Positions 35,923-45,046 of a stretch of 64,000 nt of DNA are shown one piece after another. Origin of the DNA: Pseudomonas putida S13.1.2 (GTDB lineage Bacteria > Pseudomonadota > Gammaproteobacteria > Pseudomonadales > Pseudomonadaceae); contig NZ_CP010979.1 of the NCBI RefSeq assembly GCF_000498395.2, forward strand, positions 1,178,001 through 1,242,000. Reading direction: 5' to 3'. Positions within the stretch are counted from its first letter, which is position 1, and each line of letters opens with the position of its first letter. A program made the translations under genes and the position numbers. The notes under the pieces are model-generated. The model saw only the letters and a list, made by a program, of their open reading frames with translations, did not search any database and was not told the DNA's origin.

Positions 35923-36149
35923 ACATTTACCGAGAAAGGCTACGGGGTGCCCGGAAATGAATCCGTCGTGATGCCGTGCATGACGGCGGATGCTGTACGC
36001 CAACCGAGCACGCAAAATGCTCATCGCGGGCAAACCGCAACCACTGCGAATATGCGCTTGACGAATACTGTACGTGCATACTTTCGATTTCCATCAATGG
36101 CGAGAATTTTCGATCATTGCCTGAATCTTTTTCAGCAATGAGGGCTGCC

Positions 36150-36668
36150 ATGTCCAGTAAAACCCTGTGCCTTCTGGTGCTTCCCTTTGCCTTGGCGTTG
36201 CTTGCCGGGGCGGTATTGCCGTTCCAGGCCGCAGGTAACGCCGCCGTGGGTCGTGCCCTGGGGCATTGGTTGTGGGGGGCATTCACTTCGTTGACGGTGA
36301 GTTCGCTGGTGGTAATTGCCGCACTGTTAATGTTCAGGGTGCCCGTACCAGACCTGGGCAAGGCCCTGCAGGGCCCATGGTGGCTGTGGATTGGCGGTGT
36401 GCTGGGGGCGATGTATGTAGCGGGTGCTGCAGCGCTTACGCCCAAACTGGGCGCGGCAGGGTTCCTGGTGCTGGTAGTGGCAGGGCAGATCATCACCGCG
36501 GTACTTGCCGACCACTTCGGGGTGATGGGGCTGGGCGGCAAGCCGCTGAGCCTGGCCAGGGTGGCAGGCGTAGTGCTGATCCTGTGTGGCGTACTGTTAG
36601 TGCAAGGCACCTGGGCGACGGCGCCAGCGACCAGTGCAATCACCGCAGTGAAGCAGCCAGAAGGCTGA
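36150..36668 (+). CDS. DMT-family (DUF606/YdcZ-like) transporter
   Basis: The 172-residue protein has five hydrophobic segments and the half-size form of the drug/metabolite transporter superfamily: AGAVLPFQAAGNAAVGRALG and PKLGAAGFLVLVVAGQIITA. ATG 36150 is preferred over 36138 since GAGGG stands ahead of it. It probably acts as a dimer. It is convergent with the LysR gene, directly abutting its stop. Confidence 0.8.
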   Translation: MSSKTLCLLVLPFALALLAGAVLPFQAAGNAAVGRALGHWLWGAFTSLTVSSLVVIAALLMFRVPVPDLGKALQGPWWLWIGGVLGAMYVAGAAALTPKLGAAGFLVLVVAGQIITAVLADHFGVMGLGGKPLSLARVAGVVLILCGVLLVQGTWATAPATSAITAVKQPEG

Positions 36669-37577
36669 TCAGCGCCCCGGCTGGCTGCAGGTCCACACGG
36701 TTTCGCGCAGCCAGCGGTGCCCGGGGTCGCTGTCCTTGCGGCTGTGCCAGGCCTGCTGGTAGTCGAACGAGGGAATGGCCAGTGGCGGGGTGAACTGGCG
36801 CAGTGTCTTGTGCTGGCGCAGCGATCCTACTGCGCGGCTGGCCACTGTCAGGATCAGGTCGGTGCCGGCCAGCACCTCTACTGCCGCGCTCCAGTGTGGC
36901 AAGGCCAAGGCAATACGGCGGCGCAGGCCCTGGGCGGCCAAGGCACGCTCGATCTCGTCGAAGGCATCCGGACGCATCGCCATCAGCACATGCGGGCGTG
37001 CCAACCAGTCTTCCAGGGTAAGGCCGCCGCTAGCAGGCAACACCTGGCGATCGGCAACGCTGATGAAATGGTCGGCAAACAGGGGCTGGGCGGTGATGTC
37101 CTGAGGCAACTCGGGGAACAGGCCCAGTGCCAGGTCCAGTTCCCCATCGAGCAGTTGCGCCAGCATGGTTTCGCGGCTGGCCTGGCTGATGGCCAGGTCC
37201 ACCCCGGGTGCGGCCTGGCGCAGGTGGCGCAGCAGGGGTGGCAGGATGATGCGTGAGGAGTAGTCGGACAGCGACAGCCGGAAACGGCGCTGGGCTTTGG
37301 CTGGCTCGAACTGCGGGGTGGCCAGCAGGCCGTTGAGATTGCTCAGGGCATCCTGCAGCGGTTTTACCAGCGACTGGGCAAGGGCGGTGAGGGCCATGCC
37401 GCCGCCTTGGCGTACCAACAAGGGGTCGTCGAAGTGTTTACGCAGCTGCGCCAATGCGTGGCTGACCGCCGGTTGGCTGCGGTGCAGGCGCAGGGCGGCA
37501 CGGGTCACGTGCTTTTCGCTGAGCAGGGCATGCAGGGCGAGTAGCAGGTTGAGGTCGATCTTGCGCAGTTCATCCAT
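36669..37577 (-). CDS. LysR-family transcriptional regulator
   Basis: The 302-residue regulator has a NodD-like winged helix (IDLNLLLALHALLSEKHVTR, then LHRSQPAVSHALAQLRKHFD) and an effector domain beginning near residue 95. It ends head-on with the DMT gene. On the other side the YeeE/YedE gene is divergent, behind a REP pair, and may be its target; this is weak inference. The start at 37577 gives the usual LysR length. Confidence 0.88.
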   Translation of the reverse strand: MDELRKIDLNLLLALHALLSEKHVTRAALRLHRSQPAVSHALAQLRKHFDDPLLVRQGGGMALTALAQSLVKPLQDALSNLNGLLATPQFEPAKAQRRFRLSLSDYSSRIILPPLLRHLRQAAPGVDLAISQASRETMLAQLLDGELDLALGLFPELPQDITAQPLFADHFISVADRQVLPASGGLTLEDWLARPHVLMAMRPDAFDEIERALAAQGLRRRIALALPHWSAAVEVLAGTDLILTVASRAVGSLRQHKTLRQFTPPLAIPSFDYQQAWHSRKDSDPGHRWLRETVWTCSQPGR

Positions 37578-37644
37578 GGGGTGAATGGCCTTGGTAAATG
37601 CTGGCGACTCACATCAGCTTAACAAATGTGTGGGCCTTGCACGG

Positions 37645-37768
37645 TCGTTGAGCGGCCTTGTGTCGCGAAGGGCCGCAACGCGGCCCCCGACAATATTTGC
37701 TGCGGAGCCGAAGATCTGGGGCCGCTTTGCGGCTCTTCGCGACACAAGGCCGCTCCTACAGGGACCGC
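37645..37768. repeat. Paired REP (GGCCTTGTGTCGCG type)
   Basis: Units at 37645-37687 and 37720-37768 lie between the divergent LysR and YeeE/YedE genes, an unusual place for a REP because it falls in or next to promoters. Confidence 0.8.
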
Positions 37769-37822
37769 GTCAGTTGCCGGGGGTATACTCTTCGTCCGTT
37801 CTACTGTTATCCGAGTACTCCG

Positions 37823-39037
37823 ATGGGTCTTTCCGCAACTGCCACACCCGAACCGCGTCGCCTGGGCGCCCCTTTGATCGCCATGGCCTTACTGCTGGCT
37901 GGCGCCTGGTTCCTCAATCTGAATGCCGGCTTCAAGCAGGTGTTGCTGCTGTTGGTGGGCGCGGCGCTGGGCCTGACCCTGTACCACGCCGCCTTCGGCT
38001 TCACCTCGGCTTGGCGGGTGTTCATCAACGAGCGCCGCGGCGCAGGCCTGCGGGCGCAGATGGTCATGCTGGCCCTGGCGGTGCTGCTGTTCTTCCCGGC
38101 ATTGTCAGCTGGCAGCCTGTTCGGTAACCCGGTCACTGGCCTGGTGGCCCCGGCGGGTGTTTCGGTCGTGTTCGGTGCGTTCATCTTCGGCATCGGCATG
38201 CAATTGGGCGGCGGTTGCGCTTCGGGCACGCTGTTCACTGTGGGCGGTGGCAATGCGCGCATGCTGGTGACCCTGCTGTTCTTCATCATCGGTTCTGTAA
38301 CCGCCACCCATCACGCTGACTGGTGGTTTGCCTTGCCGTCGTTCCCGGCAACCTCGATCGTGCAAGCCTGGGGTGTGGGGCCGGCCCTGCTGGTGAGCCT
38401 GGCAGTGTTCGGGCTGGTCGCCTGGGCTACCGTGCTGCTGGAAAAGCGCCGACACGGCACGCTGGAAGCGCCAGTTGCCAGCGAACACCAGGGCCTGCGG
38501 CGCTTCCTGCGTGGCCCATGGCCGCTGTTGTGGGGCGCCATTGCGCTGGCACTGCTCAACTACGCGACCCTGGCGCTGGCGGGGCGGCCATGGGGTATTA
38601 CTTCGGCCTTCGCCCTATGGGGTGCCAAAACCCTCAACGGCCTGGGCGTGGATGTCGGCAGCTGGGTGTTCTGGCAGGCGCCGGCCAATGCCAAGGCGTT
38701 GGCCTCGCCGCTGTGGCAGGACATCACCACGGTGATGGACCTGGGCATCGTGCTGGGGGCGCTGCTGGCTGCTGGCCTGGCCGGGCGCTTTGCGCCAAGC
38801 CTGAAAATCCCGCTGCCGTCGCTGGTTGCCGCAGTCATCGGTGGCCTGCTGTTGGGCTACGGTTCGCGCCTGGCCTATGGCTGCAATATTGGCGCGTACT
38901 TCAGTGGCATTGCCTCGGGCAGCGTGCATGGCTGGCTGTGGCTGGTGGCGGCTTATGCGGGCAACCTGATCGGCGTTCGCCTTCGCCCGTTGTTTTTCGC
39001 CGGTGAGCGGCGCCCAGCGGTGCTGACGGGCTGCTGA
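37823..39037 (+). CDS. YeeE/YedE-family sulfur-compound transporter
   Basis: The 404-residue membrane protein has ten or so helices and both conserved cysteine motifs: IGMQLGGGCASGTLFTVGGG near residue 120 and GSRLAYGCNIGAYFSGI near residue 350. In TsuA of this family such cysteines pass thiosulfate through the membrane, so thiosulfate or another sulfur ion is likely. ATG 37823 is chosen; the longer upstream frame overlaps a REP and is not plausible coding. Confidence 0.88.
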   Translation: MGLSATATPEPRRLGAPLIAMALLLAGAWFLNLNAGFKQVLLLLVGAALGLTLYHAAFGFTSAWRVFINERRGAGLRAQMVMLALAVLLFFPALSAGSLFGNPVTGLVAPAGVSVVFGAFIFGIGMQLGGGCASGTLFTVGGGNARMLVTLLFFIIGSVTATHHADWWFALPSFPATSIVQAWGVGPALLVSLAVFGLVAWATVLLEKRRHGTLEAPVASEHQGLRRFLRGPWPLLWGAIALALLNYATLALAGRPWGITSAFALWGAKTLNGLGVDVGSWVFWQAPANAKALASPLWQDITTVMDLGIVLGALLAAGLAGRFAPSLKIPLPSLVAAVIGGLLLGYGSRLAYGCNIGAYFSGIASGSVHGWLWLVAAYAGNLIGVRLRPLFFAGERRPAVLTGC

Positions 39038-39059
39038 GGCAGTGCGTAGATTGCTGCAA

Positions 39060-39084
39060 GAGGTGCAGAAATCATCTGCACCTC
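39060..39084. terminator. Terminator-like hairpin
   Basis: GAGGTGCAG (39060-39068) and CTGCACCTC (39076-39084) form a perfect 9-bp stem after the YeeE/YedE stop. No long T-run follows. Confidence 0.55.
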
Positions 39085-39149
39085 GCCTGATTGTTCAACT
39101 TTTACTGCCCCATTAGCCTGACCCGAACACCCTCCAACAGGATTCGATC

Positions 39150-40124
39150 ATGGCTACCCGTATCACGCTCAATGGCACCGGCAGCGCCGATGTGATGCAA
39201 CCTGAACACGTACAGGCACAATCCCCAGGGCCCGGCCAGGTCTGGCTGGAGCAGACAGCCATGGGTGTGAACCCCCTCGACCTGTTGCAGCGCAAAGGCG
39301 CTGCGCCCCTGGCTTTGCCCTCCGGCCTGGGGCTGGAAGGCGCAGGCAGGGTCACTGCCGTCGGGGATGGGGTGTACAACGTGCAGGTGGGGGACCGCGT
39401 CGCTTATGCCATGGGGCCGGTCGGGGCCTATGCCAGCGGCCGGTTGTTCCCGGCTGAGCGGCTGGTCCAGCTGCCGTCGCAGCTGGATGACGAGGCCGCC
39501 GCAGCGGTGCTGTTCAAAGGCATCACGGCGCAGTACTTGCTGAAAACCACCTACGCTGTGGGCCCGGGTACCCAAGTGCTGTTGTACGGCGCCGCCGGTG
39601 CCTTGGGCCAACTGATGGCGCCTTGGGCGCGGCATCTCGGGGCGACCGTGATTGGCGTGGTATCACGCCCGCAAAGTGTGCCCAGGGCGCAGGCGGCGGG
39701 CTGCCACCATGTGCTGGTTTTCGACGCGGCAACGCTGGCCAGCGAAGTGCGCAAGCTGACCCAGGGGCAGGGCGTGGATGTAGCCTATGACTGTGTCGGC
39801 AAGGTGTCGCTGGAAGCTTCGCTGGACAGCCTGCGGGTGCGCGGCCTGCTGGTGTCGTTCGGGGGCACTTCCGGTGCGCCGGTGGCGATCGAGGTGGCCA
39901 CGCTCAATGCCAAGGGCTCGCTGTACCTGACCCGGCCGTCACTGGCGGCACATACACGCACGGTCGAGGAGTACCAGCAACGCGCAACCGATGTGCTGGC
40001 AGCCGTCGCCGAGGGTATCATCCAGCCTCGGGTCTGGCGTCGCTACCCGCTGGCCGAAGTGGCCAGGGCCCACGGGGACCTGGAGCAAGGGCTGTCGGAG
40101 GGCGCGCTGGTCCTTACTGCCTGA
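39150..40124 (+). CDS. Quinone oxidoreductase-like zinc-free MDR protein
   Basis: The 324-residue protein is of the medium-chain dehydrogenase, quinone oxidoreductase (QOR/Qor-like) subgroup: MGVNPLDLLQRKGA, GLEGAGRVTAVGDGV, and the NADPH loop LLYGAAGALGQLMAPWARHLG near residue 148. No zinc ligands are seen. It would reduce quinones or enones with NADPH. AGGA precedes ATG 39150. It is followed after 27 bases by a LysR gene in the same direction, probably its regulator. Confidence 0.9.
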   Translation: MATRITLNGTGSADVMQPEHVQAQSPGPGQVWLEQTAMGVNPLDLLQRKGAAPLALPSGLGLEGAGRVTAVGDGVYNVQVGDRVAYAMGPVGAYASGRLFPAERLVQLPSQLDDEAAAAVLFKGITAQYLLKTTYAVGPGTQVLLYGAAGALGQLMAPWARHLGATVIGVVSRPQSVPRAQAAGCHHVLVFDAATLASEVRKLTQGQGVDVAYDCVGKVSLEASLDSLRVRGLLVSFGGTSGAPVAIEVATLNAKGSLYLTRPSLAAHTRTVEEYQQRATDVLAAVAEGIIQPRVWRRYPLAEVARAHGDLEQGLSEGALVLTA

Positions 40125-40151
40125 TGCCCGAACCTGCCACCGAGCCTAGCC

Positions 40152-41072
40152 ATGGATGCCTTCGCCAGTCGCCGCGCCGATGAACTTGCCACCTTGCTGG
40201 CCCTGCACGAGCAGGGCTCGTTTGCCGCTGCCGGGCGGCAGCTGGAGCGCCACCCCACGGTGCTGTCGAAGCGCCTGAGTGCGCTGGAGGCGCGGCTGGG
40301 CATTCGCCTCGTGGAGCGCAGCACGCGGCAGCTGCGTTTTACCGATGAAGGCGAGCGGCTGGTGGCCAAGGTACGCGAGGCCAACCGGCTGATCGCCGAG
40401 GCGGAACAGGAAGCTGCCGAGGGTGCGGCAACGGTACGCGGGCGCTTGCGCCTGGCATTGCCGGCGGCCATGGGGCGGCGCTGGTTGAGTGGGATGCTAG
40501 CGGACTTCGTGCTGGCCTATCCGCAGGTGACGGTGGAGGCAGAGTATGCCGACCGTTTCGTCGACCTGATCGGCGAGGGCTTCGATGCCGCCATCCGCAT
40601 TGGCGAACTGGCGGACAATCGCCTGGTGGCCAGGCGATTGTGCGATCACGTGCGCATCCTCTGCGCATCGCCTGATTACCTTGGTCGGCATGGCACGCCT
40701 GCACAACCGGAACAATTATCTGAGCATAATTGTTTATGTTTCAGTGGCTTGCGTTCATTTCCTGAATGGCGATTGATGAGTGGTGAGCGGCAGGTGAGCG
40801 TGAAGGTGGCCGGCAGCCTGCGCAGCAATGACAATGAAGCGTTGCTGGAGGCAGCGCGGCGTGGCGTGGGCATTCTTGCCGGGGGTGACTGGCTGATGGG
40901 TGAGGACCTGGCAAGCGGCCGCCTGGTACGGGTGCTGCCGCAATGGCAGCTGGACGTGGCAGCGGGCATTTACCTGGTACGCCCGACCGCGCGGCTGAAC
41001 ACTGCGGCCCTCGGCGCCTTCAAGGCCTGGCTGGAAGAGCGCTTCAGGGCCGGGGCACCCTGGCGCTCTTGA
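40152..41072 (+). CDS. LysR-family transcriptional regulator
   Basis: The 306-residue protein has a LysR winged helix (about residues 8-65: ELATLLALHEQGSFAAAGRQ, then RHPTVLSKRLSALEARLGIR by position) and a C-terminal effector domain of the CrgA/DhcR-like type. Its start lies 27 bases after the quinone oxidoreductase stop, so both may be cotranscribed. A short stretch near 40710-40760 is AT-richer than the rest of the gene. Confidence 0.88.
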   Translation: MDAFASRRADELATLLALHEQGSFAAAGRQLERHPTVLSKRLSALEARLGIRLVERSTRQLRFTDEGERLVAKVREANRLIAEAEQEAAEGAATVRGRLRLALPAAMGRRWLSGMLADFVLAYPQVTVEAEYADRFVDLIGEGFDAAIRIGELADNRLVARRLCDHVRILCASPDYLGRHGTPAQPEQLSEHNCLCFSGLRSFPEWRLMSGERQVSVKVAGSLRSNDNEALLEAARRGVGILAGGDWLMGEDLASGRLVRVLPQWQLDVAAGIYLVRPTARLNTAALGAFKAWLEERFRAGAPWRS

Positions 41073-41117
41073 TACTCTTTTGCAGATTAAACGCATAACC
41101 TTCTGATAAATAATAGA

Positions 41118-41447
41118 TTATCGCTTGGCTATCGCATGCTGAACACACTGCTCATAGTAAGTCTGCTTGATCGCTGCAGGCTTGAGCCGCGAGCGGCTGT
41201 TGTAAGTCTGCTCGGTAATGCCGAAGGCGGTCATGCGCATCCAGGGTTTGGGGAATTTGCGTACCTGCAGCTTCTTGCGCGTGGCATACAGGGTCACCCC
41301 GGAAAGCTTGGCCTGCTGGGCCTCGGCGGCTATCTGCGCACCCCAGCCGCAGGTGTGGCGATCGTTCTGGCTCAGCGCCCGGGCCTGGGCGCCGAACGCC
41401 AGCGTGGCCAGCAGGCAACCGGCCATCGTTGCTAGAATTACTCGCAT
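41118..41447 (-). CDS. Small secreted protein of unknown function
   Basis: The 109-residue protein has a Sec signal (AGCLLATLAFGAQARA) and a mature domain with two cysteines (RHTCGWG and EQCVQH) and conserved aromatic/basic residues (FPKPWMRMTAFGITEQTYNS). I do not recognise the family. It ends convergent with the LysR gene and is 74 bases from the DUF998 gene on the same strand. Confidence 0.7.
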   Translation of the reverse strand: MRVILATMAGCLLATLAFGAQARALSQNDRHTCGWGAQIAAEAQQAKLSGVTLYATRKKLQVRKFPKPWMRMTAFGITEQTYNSRSRLKPAAIKQTYYEQCVQHAIAKR

Positions 41448-41521
41448 GTTGCTGTCCTAAGCATCTGAAGGAGAACGGAGTTTGCCTTCGCTTTCCGATG
41501 CCGGGGGCCAGCAATTTGCCG

Positions 41522-42172
41522 TCAGATCACCGCCATGCGCAGCGGGCTGGCCGCTGGCGTGCGCAGGCTTGCCCAGGCCAAGCTGGCGACCCAGATCACT
41601 GACACACCATAGTTCAGGCGTTGATACAGGCCGAACAGCTGGCCGTCTTGCGCTGCCTGGCCCATCAGTGCGGCGGTAATGATCGCCAGCACTACGCAGG
41701 CCAGGGAGAACAGCGCCAGGGCCCGCGAGCCGGCAATGCGATTGCCTAGCCACGCCCACAGGGCACTGGCCAGGGTCAGCGAGAGGAACATCAGCAGGCC
41801 GGACAGGTTATGCAGTTGCTGTGAGGTGGACGGCTGCGCTGGTGCACAACCTTGGTCACAGGGGAACCAGCCGGTGCCGAGGCTACCTACACCATGCAGC
41901 AACACCAGGGCCGAACTCAGCATTGCCAGTTTCGACCCACGCCAGCGCCGCGCCAGGCCCCAGGCAAACAGGGCGAACAGGGCGGCCAATGGAAAGTTGT
42001 TGGCCAGTGGCGACCAGCTGTGGGTCGGCGCGCCCACGGCCCCGAGCTGGCTCATGGCTTGTTGCAGGTGGTCATAGCCGGGGTAAGCCTGGGCGGTGAG
42101 CCAAACACCTGCCAGCAACCAGAGGGGTATCAGCAGGCCGCTGGCGAGCAATAGGCGGTCGAGGGGTTTCAT
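41522..42172 (-). CDS. DUF998 membrane protein
   Basis: The 216-residue protein has six hydrophobic segments and the DUF998 pattern: LASGLLIPLWLLAGVWLTAQ, YPGYDHLQQAMSQLGA, and GTGWFPCDQGCAP. Its function is unknown. AAGGAAAATGCCGC precedes ATG 42172, which I prefer to the longer frame to 42322 reaching into the GntR promoter. Confidence 0.82.
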   Translation of the reverse strand: MKPLDRLLLASGLLIPLWLLAGVWLTAQAYPGYDHLQQAMSQLGAVGAPTHSWSPLANNFPLAALFALFAWGLARRWRGSKLAMLSSALVLLHGVGSLGTGWFPCDQGCAPAQPSTSQQLHNLSGLLMFLSLTLASALWAWLGNRIAGSRALALFSLACVVLAIITAALMGQAAQDGQLFGLYQRLNYGVSVIWVASLAWASLRTPAASPLRMAVI

Positions 42173-42313
42173 GCGGCATTTTCCTTCCATGGATGAGTGA
42201 GCGCAAAGGCGCACAGTACAGGCTTGCGCGGCCTCTGGGCCAGCACTTGCGCCGGCTTTTTCATAGGCGTGGGTTGCGAGGGAGAGCAAGAAATACCGCA
42301 CCGGGTGTATGTG

Positions 42314-42332
42314 ATCGTACAACTGCTTGCGC
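42314..42332 (+). promoter_or_regulatory. Half-site matching the kdgD palindrome
   Basis: ATCGTACAAC at 42314-42323 equals the left half of the perfect palindrome upstream of kdgD (49120-49138). The right half is poorly conserved. It lies about 48 bases before the FadR-type gene start, where it could mediate autoregulation. Confidence 0.55.
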
Positions 42333-42370
42333 TATGATGAGCGCTGTCTTTCTAGGTGAAATACAGGGCA

Positions 42371-43120
42371 ATGACAGAGCAACAGGTACAGGCAAGGACC
42401 CGGCGCAAGCCGCGTAGTCTGGCCCAGGAACTGGTCACAGTGCTGACCGAACGCATTCGCAGTGGCCAGCTCAAGCGTGGCGACAAGCTGCCGACCGAAT
42501 CGCAGATCATGGTCGAAGAGGGCGTGAGCCGCACCGTGGTGCGTGAGGCGATCTCGCGGCTGCAGGCGGCCGGGCAGGTCGAGACCCGCCATGGCATCGG
42601 CACGTTCGTGCTGGACGCGCCAGCTTCGGGGGGCTTTCGCATCGACCCGGCAACTGTGGTCACCCTGCGCGAAGTGCTGGCGGTGCTGGAGTTGCGTATT
42701 GCCCTGGAGATCGAGTCGGCGGGCCTGGCGGCGCAGCGGCGCAGTGACGAAGAGCTGGCGGGCATGCGTGCGGCGCTGGACGAACTCAACGAAGGGGCGG
42801 CGCATGCCAATGATGCGGTGTCGGCGGACTTCCAGTTCCACCTGCGCATTGCCCAGGCCAGCGGCAACCACTACTTTGCCGATATCATCAACCACCTGGG
42901 GACCAGCATCATTCCGCGCACCCGGGTGAACTCGGCGCGGTTGGCCCATGATGACCAGGCGCATTACATGAGCCGGCTGATGCATGAGCACGAGGCGATC
43001 TATGAAGCAATCGCCCGGCGTGACAGCGAAGGGGCAAAGATGGCCATGCGCATGCACCTGAGCAATAGCCGGGAGCGCTTGCGTCAGGTACATGAAGAGG
43101 CTGAGGCGCAAGGAGTCTAA
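42371..43120 (+). CDS. FadR-type GntR regulator of the galactarate cluster
   Basis: The 249-residue regulator has a GntR winged helix (about residues 14-80: LAQELVTVLTERIRSGQLKR, then VEEGVSRTVVREAISRLQAA) and an FCD ligand domain with the metal-site histidines typical of the family. ATG 42371 is chosen over a GTG at 42356. It is convergent with the sugar-acid genes 43292-49060 and shares an operator-like sequence with kdgD, so it probably represses them until a sugar acid binds. Confidence 0.88.
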   Translation: MTEQQVQARTRRKPRSLAQELVTVLTERIRSGQLKRGDKLPTESQIMVEEGVSRTVVREAISRLQAAGQVETRHGIGTFVLDAPASGGFRIDPATVVTLREVLAVLELRIALEIESAGLAAQRRSDEELAGMRAALDELNEGAAHANDAVSADFQFHLRIAQASGNHYFADIINHLGTSIIPRTRVNSARLAHDDQAHYMSRLMHEHEAIYEAIARRDSEGAKMAMRMHLSNSRERLRQVHEEAEAQGV

Positions 43121-43137
43121 GGCCCTTGTGACCTATA

Positions 43138-43236
43138 CCGGCCTCTTCGCGGGCACGCCCGCTCCCACAGAATCACCACAATGCCTGAAAATTGTGCAAA
43201 CCCTGTGGGAGCGGGTTTACCCGCGAAGAGGCCGGC
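43138..43236. repeat. Paired REP element
   Basis: Units 43138-43171 and 43202-43236 (CCTCTTCGCGGG type) lie after the GntR gene, upstream of a strong hairpin terminator. Confidence 0.85.
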
Positions 43237-43247
43237 ACAGCCAAAAG

Positions 43248-43277
43248 AAAAGCCCCGCAATGTGCGGGGCTTTCTTA
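43248..43277. terminator. Bidirectional rho-independent terminator
   Basis: AAAGCCCCGC and GCGGGGCTTT form a 10-bp stem followed by TCTTATTT on the plus strand and preceded by A-rich sequence for the minus strand. It separates the convergent regulator and dehydrogenase genes. Confidence 0.85.
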
Positions 43278-43291
43278 TTTCAGGCGCTCGA

Positions 43292-44872
43292 TCAGATCGC
43301 CTGGTCACTCCATTGCCCGTTCACCAGTCGGCGCAGCCCCAGCGGGTTGCCATCGCGCAGCGCCTCAGGCAGCAGGGCCTGCGGGTAGTTCTGGTAGCAC
43401 ACCGGGCGCAGGAAGCGGTCGATGGCCAAGGTGCCCACCGAGGTGCCGCGGGCATCCGAGGTCGCAGGGTAAGGCCCGCCGTGGACCATGGCATCACAGA
43501 CTTCGACACCGGTCGGGTAGCCATTGATCAGGATGCGCCCGACCTTCTCCTCCAGCAGCGGCACCAGCCAGGCGTAGGCCTCGAAATCTTCCGCTTCGCC
43601 GATCAGGGTAGCGGTCAGTTGGCCACGCAGGCCCAACAGGGCGGCGCGCAGTTGTTGGTCGTCCCGCACTTCTACGGCGACGGTGGTAGGGCCGAACACT
43701 TCTTCCTGCAACAGCGGGTCAGACTCGACCAGCAGGCGGGCATCGGCCTTGAACAGTTGGGCGCGGGCCTGGCTGCCTTCCTGCGCCTGGCCGGCCAGGT
43801 GCTCGATACCGGTATGGGCCTGCAGGTGCTCAAGGCCGCCAACGTAGCTGCGCAGGCCACCCGCGTTGAGCATGGTTTGCCCGGCCTGCTGGTCCAGGTG
43901 CTGGCCAAGGTCGGCCAGTAGCTGGCTGTACTGTGGCGATTGCAGGCCGATCACCAACCCCGGGTTGGTGCAGAACTGCCCGGCGCCCATGCACACCGAG
44001 CCGGCCAATTCGCGGGCGATAGCCTCGCCACGTTTGGCCAAGGCGGCTGGCAGGATGATGACCGGGTTGATGCTGGACATCTCGGCGAACACTGGGATTG
44101 GCTGTGGGCGCTCGGCGGCCATGCGGCACAGGGCGTCGCCGCCCTTGAGCGAGCCGGTGAAGCCGACGGCCTGGATGGCCGGGTGCTTGACCAGCCACTC
44201 GCCGACACCACCACCGAACACCATGTTGAACACGCCCTTGGGCATGCCGGTGCGCTCGGCGGCGCGCACGATGGCGCATCCCACCAGGTCGGCGGTGGCC
44301 ATGTGGCCGCTGTGCGCCTTGAACACCACCGGGCAGCCAGCGGCCAGTGCAGCAGCGGTGTCGCCACCGGCGGTGGAGAAGGCCAGCGGGAAGTTACTGG
44401 CGCCGAACACGGCGACCGGGCCGACGCCAATGCGCATCTGACGCAGGTCCACGCGTGGCAGCGGCTGGCGCTCTGGCAAGGCCAGGTCGATACGGGCACC
44501 GAGGAAATCGCCACGGCGCAGTACTTGAGCGAACAGGCGCATCTGGCCGCTGGTGCGGCCACGCTCGCCTTGAATACGGGCGGCGGGCAGGGCGGTCTCG
44601 CGGCAGACGATGGCGACGAAGGCATCGTCCAGTTCGTCCAGTTCGGCGGCGATGGCGTCGAGGAATTCGGCGCGGCGGGCCGGGGCCAGTTGGCGGAACT
44701 CAGCGAAGGCCGCAGCGGCGGCCTTGGCGGCCTGGTCTACTTCGGCTTCGCTGGCTTGAGCAAAGCTGTAGGGCAGGGCTTCGCCAGTGCTGGCGTCCAG
44801 GCTCTGCAGGCGCTGTGGGCCAGCGGCGCTGCGCTGGCCGGCGATGAAGTTGTGGCCGAGGATTTCAGGCAT
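43292..44872 (-). CDS. 2,5-dioxovalerate dehydrogenase (alpha-ketoglutarate semialdehyde dehydrogenase)
   Basis: This NAD(P)-dependent aldehyde dehydrogenase oxidises 2,5-dioxopentanoate to 2-oxoglutarate, the last step of galactarate/glucarate breakdown. The 526-residue protein shows AVFGASNFPLAFSTAGGDT, the cofactor segment VGFTGSLKGG, the general-base Glu in FAEMSSINPV and the catalytic Cys in GAGQFCTNPG, as in the KgsalDH group. Start 44872 has GGAG upstream. It is the last gene of the minus-strand cluster, separated from garD by a REP pair that may lower its expression. Confidence 0.93.
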   Translation of the reverse strand: MPEILGHNFIAGQRSAAGPQRLQSLDASTGEALPYSFAQASEAEVDQAAKAAAAAFAEFRQLAPARRAEFLDAIAAELDELDDAFVAIVCRETALPAARIQGERGRTSGQMRLFAQVLRRGDFLGARIDLALPERQPLPRVDLRQMRIGVGPVAVFGASNFPLAFSTAGGDTAAALAAGCPVVFKAHSGHMATADLVGCAIVRAAERTGMPKGVFNMVFGGGVGEWLVKHPAIQAVGFTGSLKGGDALCRMAAERPQPIPVFAEMSSINPVIILPAALAKRGEAIARELAGSVCMGAGQFCTNPGLVIGLQSPQYSQLLADLGQHLDQQAGQTMLNAGGLRSYVGGLEHLQAHTGIEHLAGQAQEGSQARAQLFKADARLLVESDPLLQEEVFGPTTVAVEVRDDQQLRAALLGLRGQLTATLIGEAEDFEAYAWLVPLLEEKVGRILINGYPTGVEVCDAMVHGGPYPATSDARGTSVGTLAIDRFLRPVCYQNYPQALLPEALRDGNPLGLRRLVNGQWSDQAI

Positions 44873-44919
44873 TGGGGTGCTCCTGTTGGCTGAAAAAAAT
44901 CTGGGGGGGTGTCGCATGA

Positions 44920-45007
44920 CCTGTGGGTGCGGGCGTGCCCGCGAAGCAGGCAACCCGGTGTATGGCACCGGCTTTGCCGGTGTTCGCGGGCATGCCCGCT
45001 CCCACAG
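44920..45007. repeat. Paired REP inside the galactarate operon
   Basis: Arms at 44920-44946 and 44981-45007 (TGTGGGTGCGGGCGTGCCCG and inverted copy) lie between garD and the dehydrogenase on one strand, so they may act as mRNA processing or stability elements. Confidence 0.8.
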
Positions 45008-45046
45008 GGAAGTGGGGGGGTCGATGATCCAGCAAGCCCTGCGGCA

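Noticed and set aside
42173..42322. Longer start of the DUF998 gene
   Set aside because: It would overlap the operator-like half-site of the GntR gene. ATG 42172 has an AAGGAA site.
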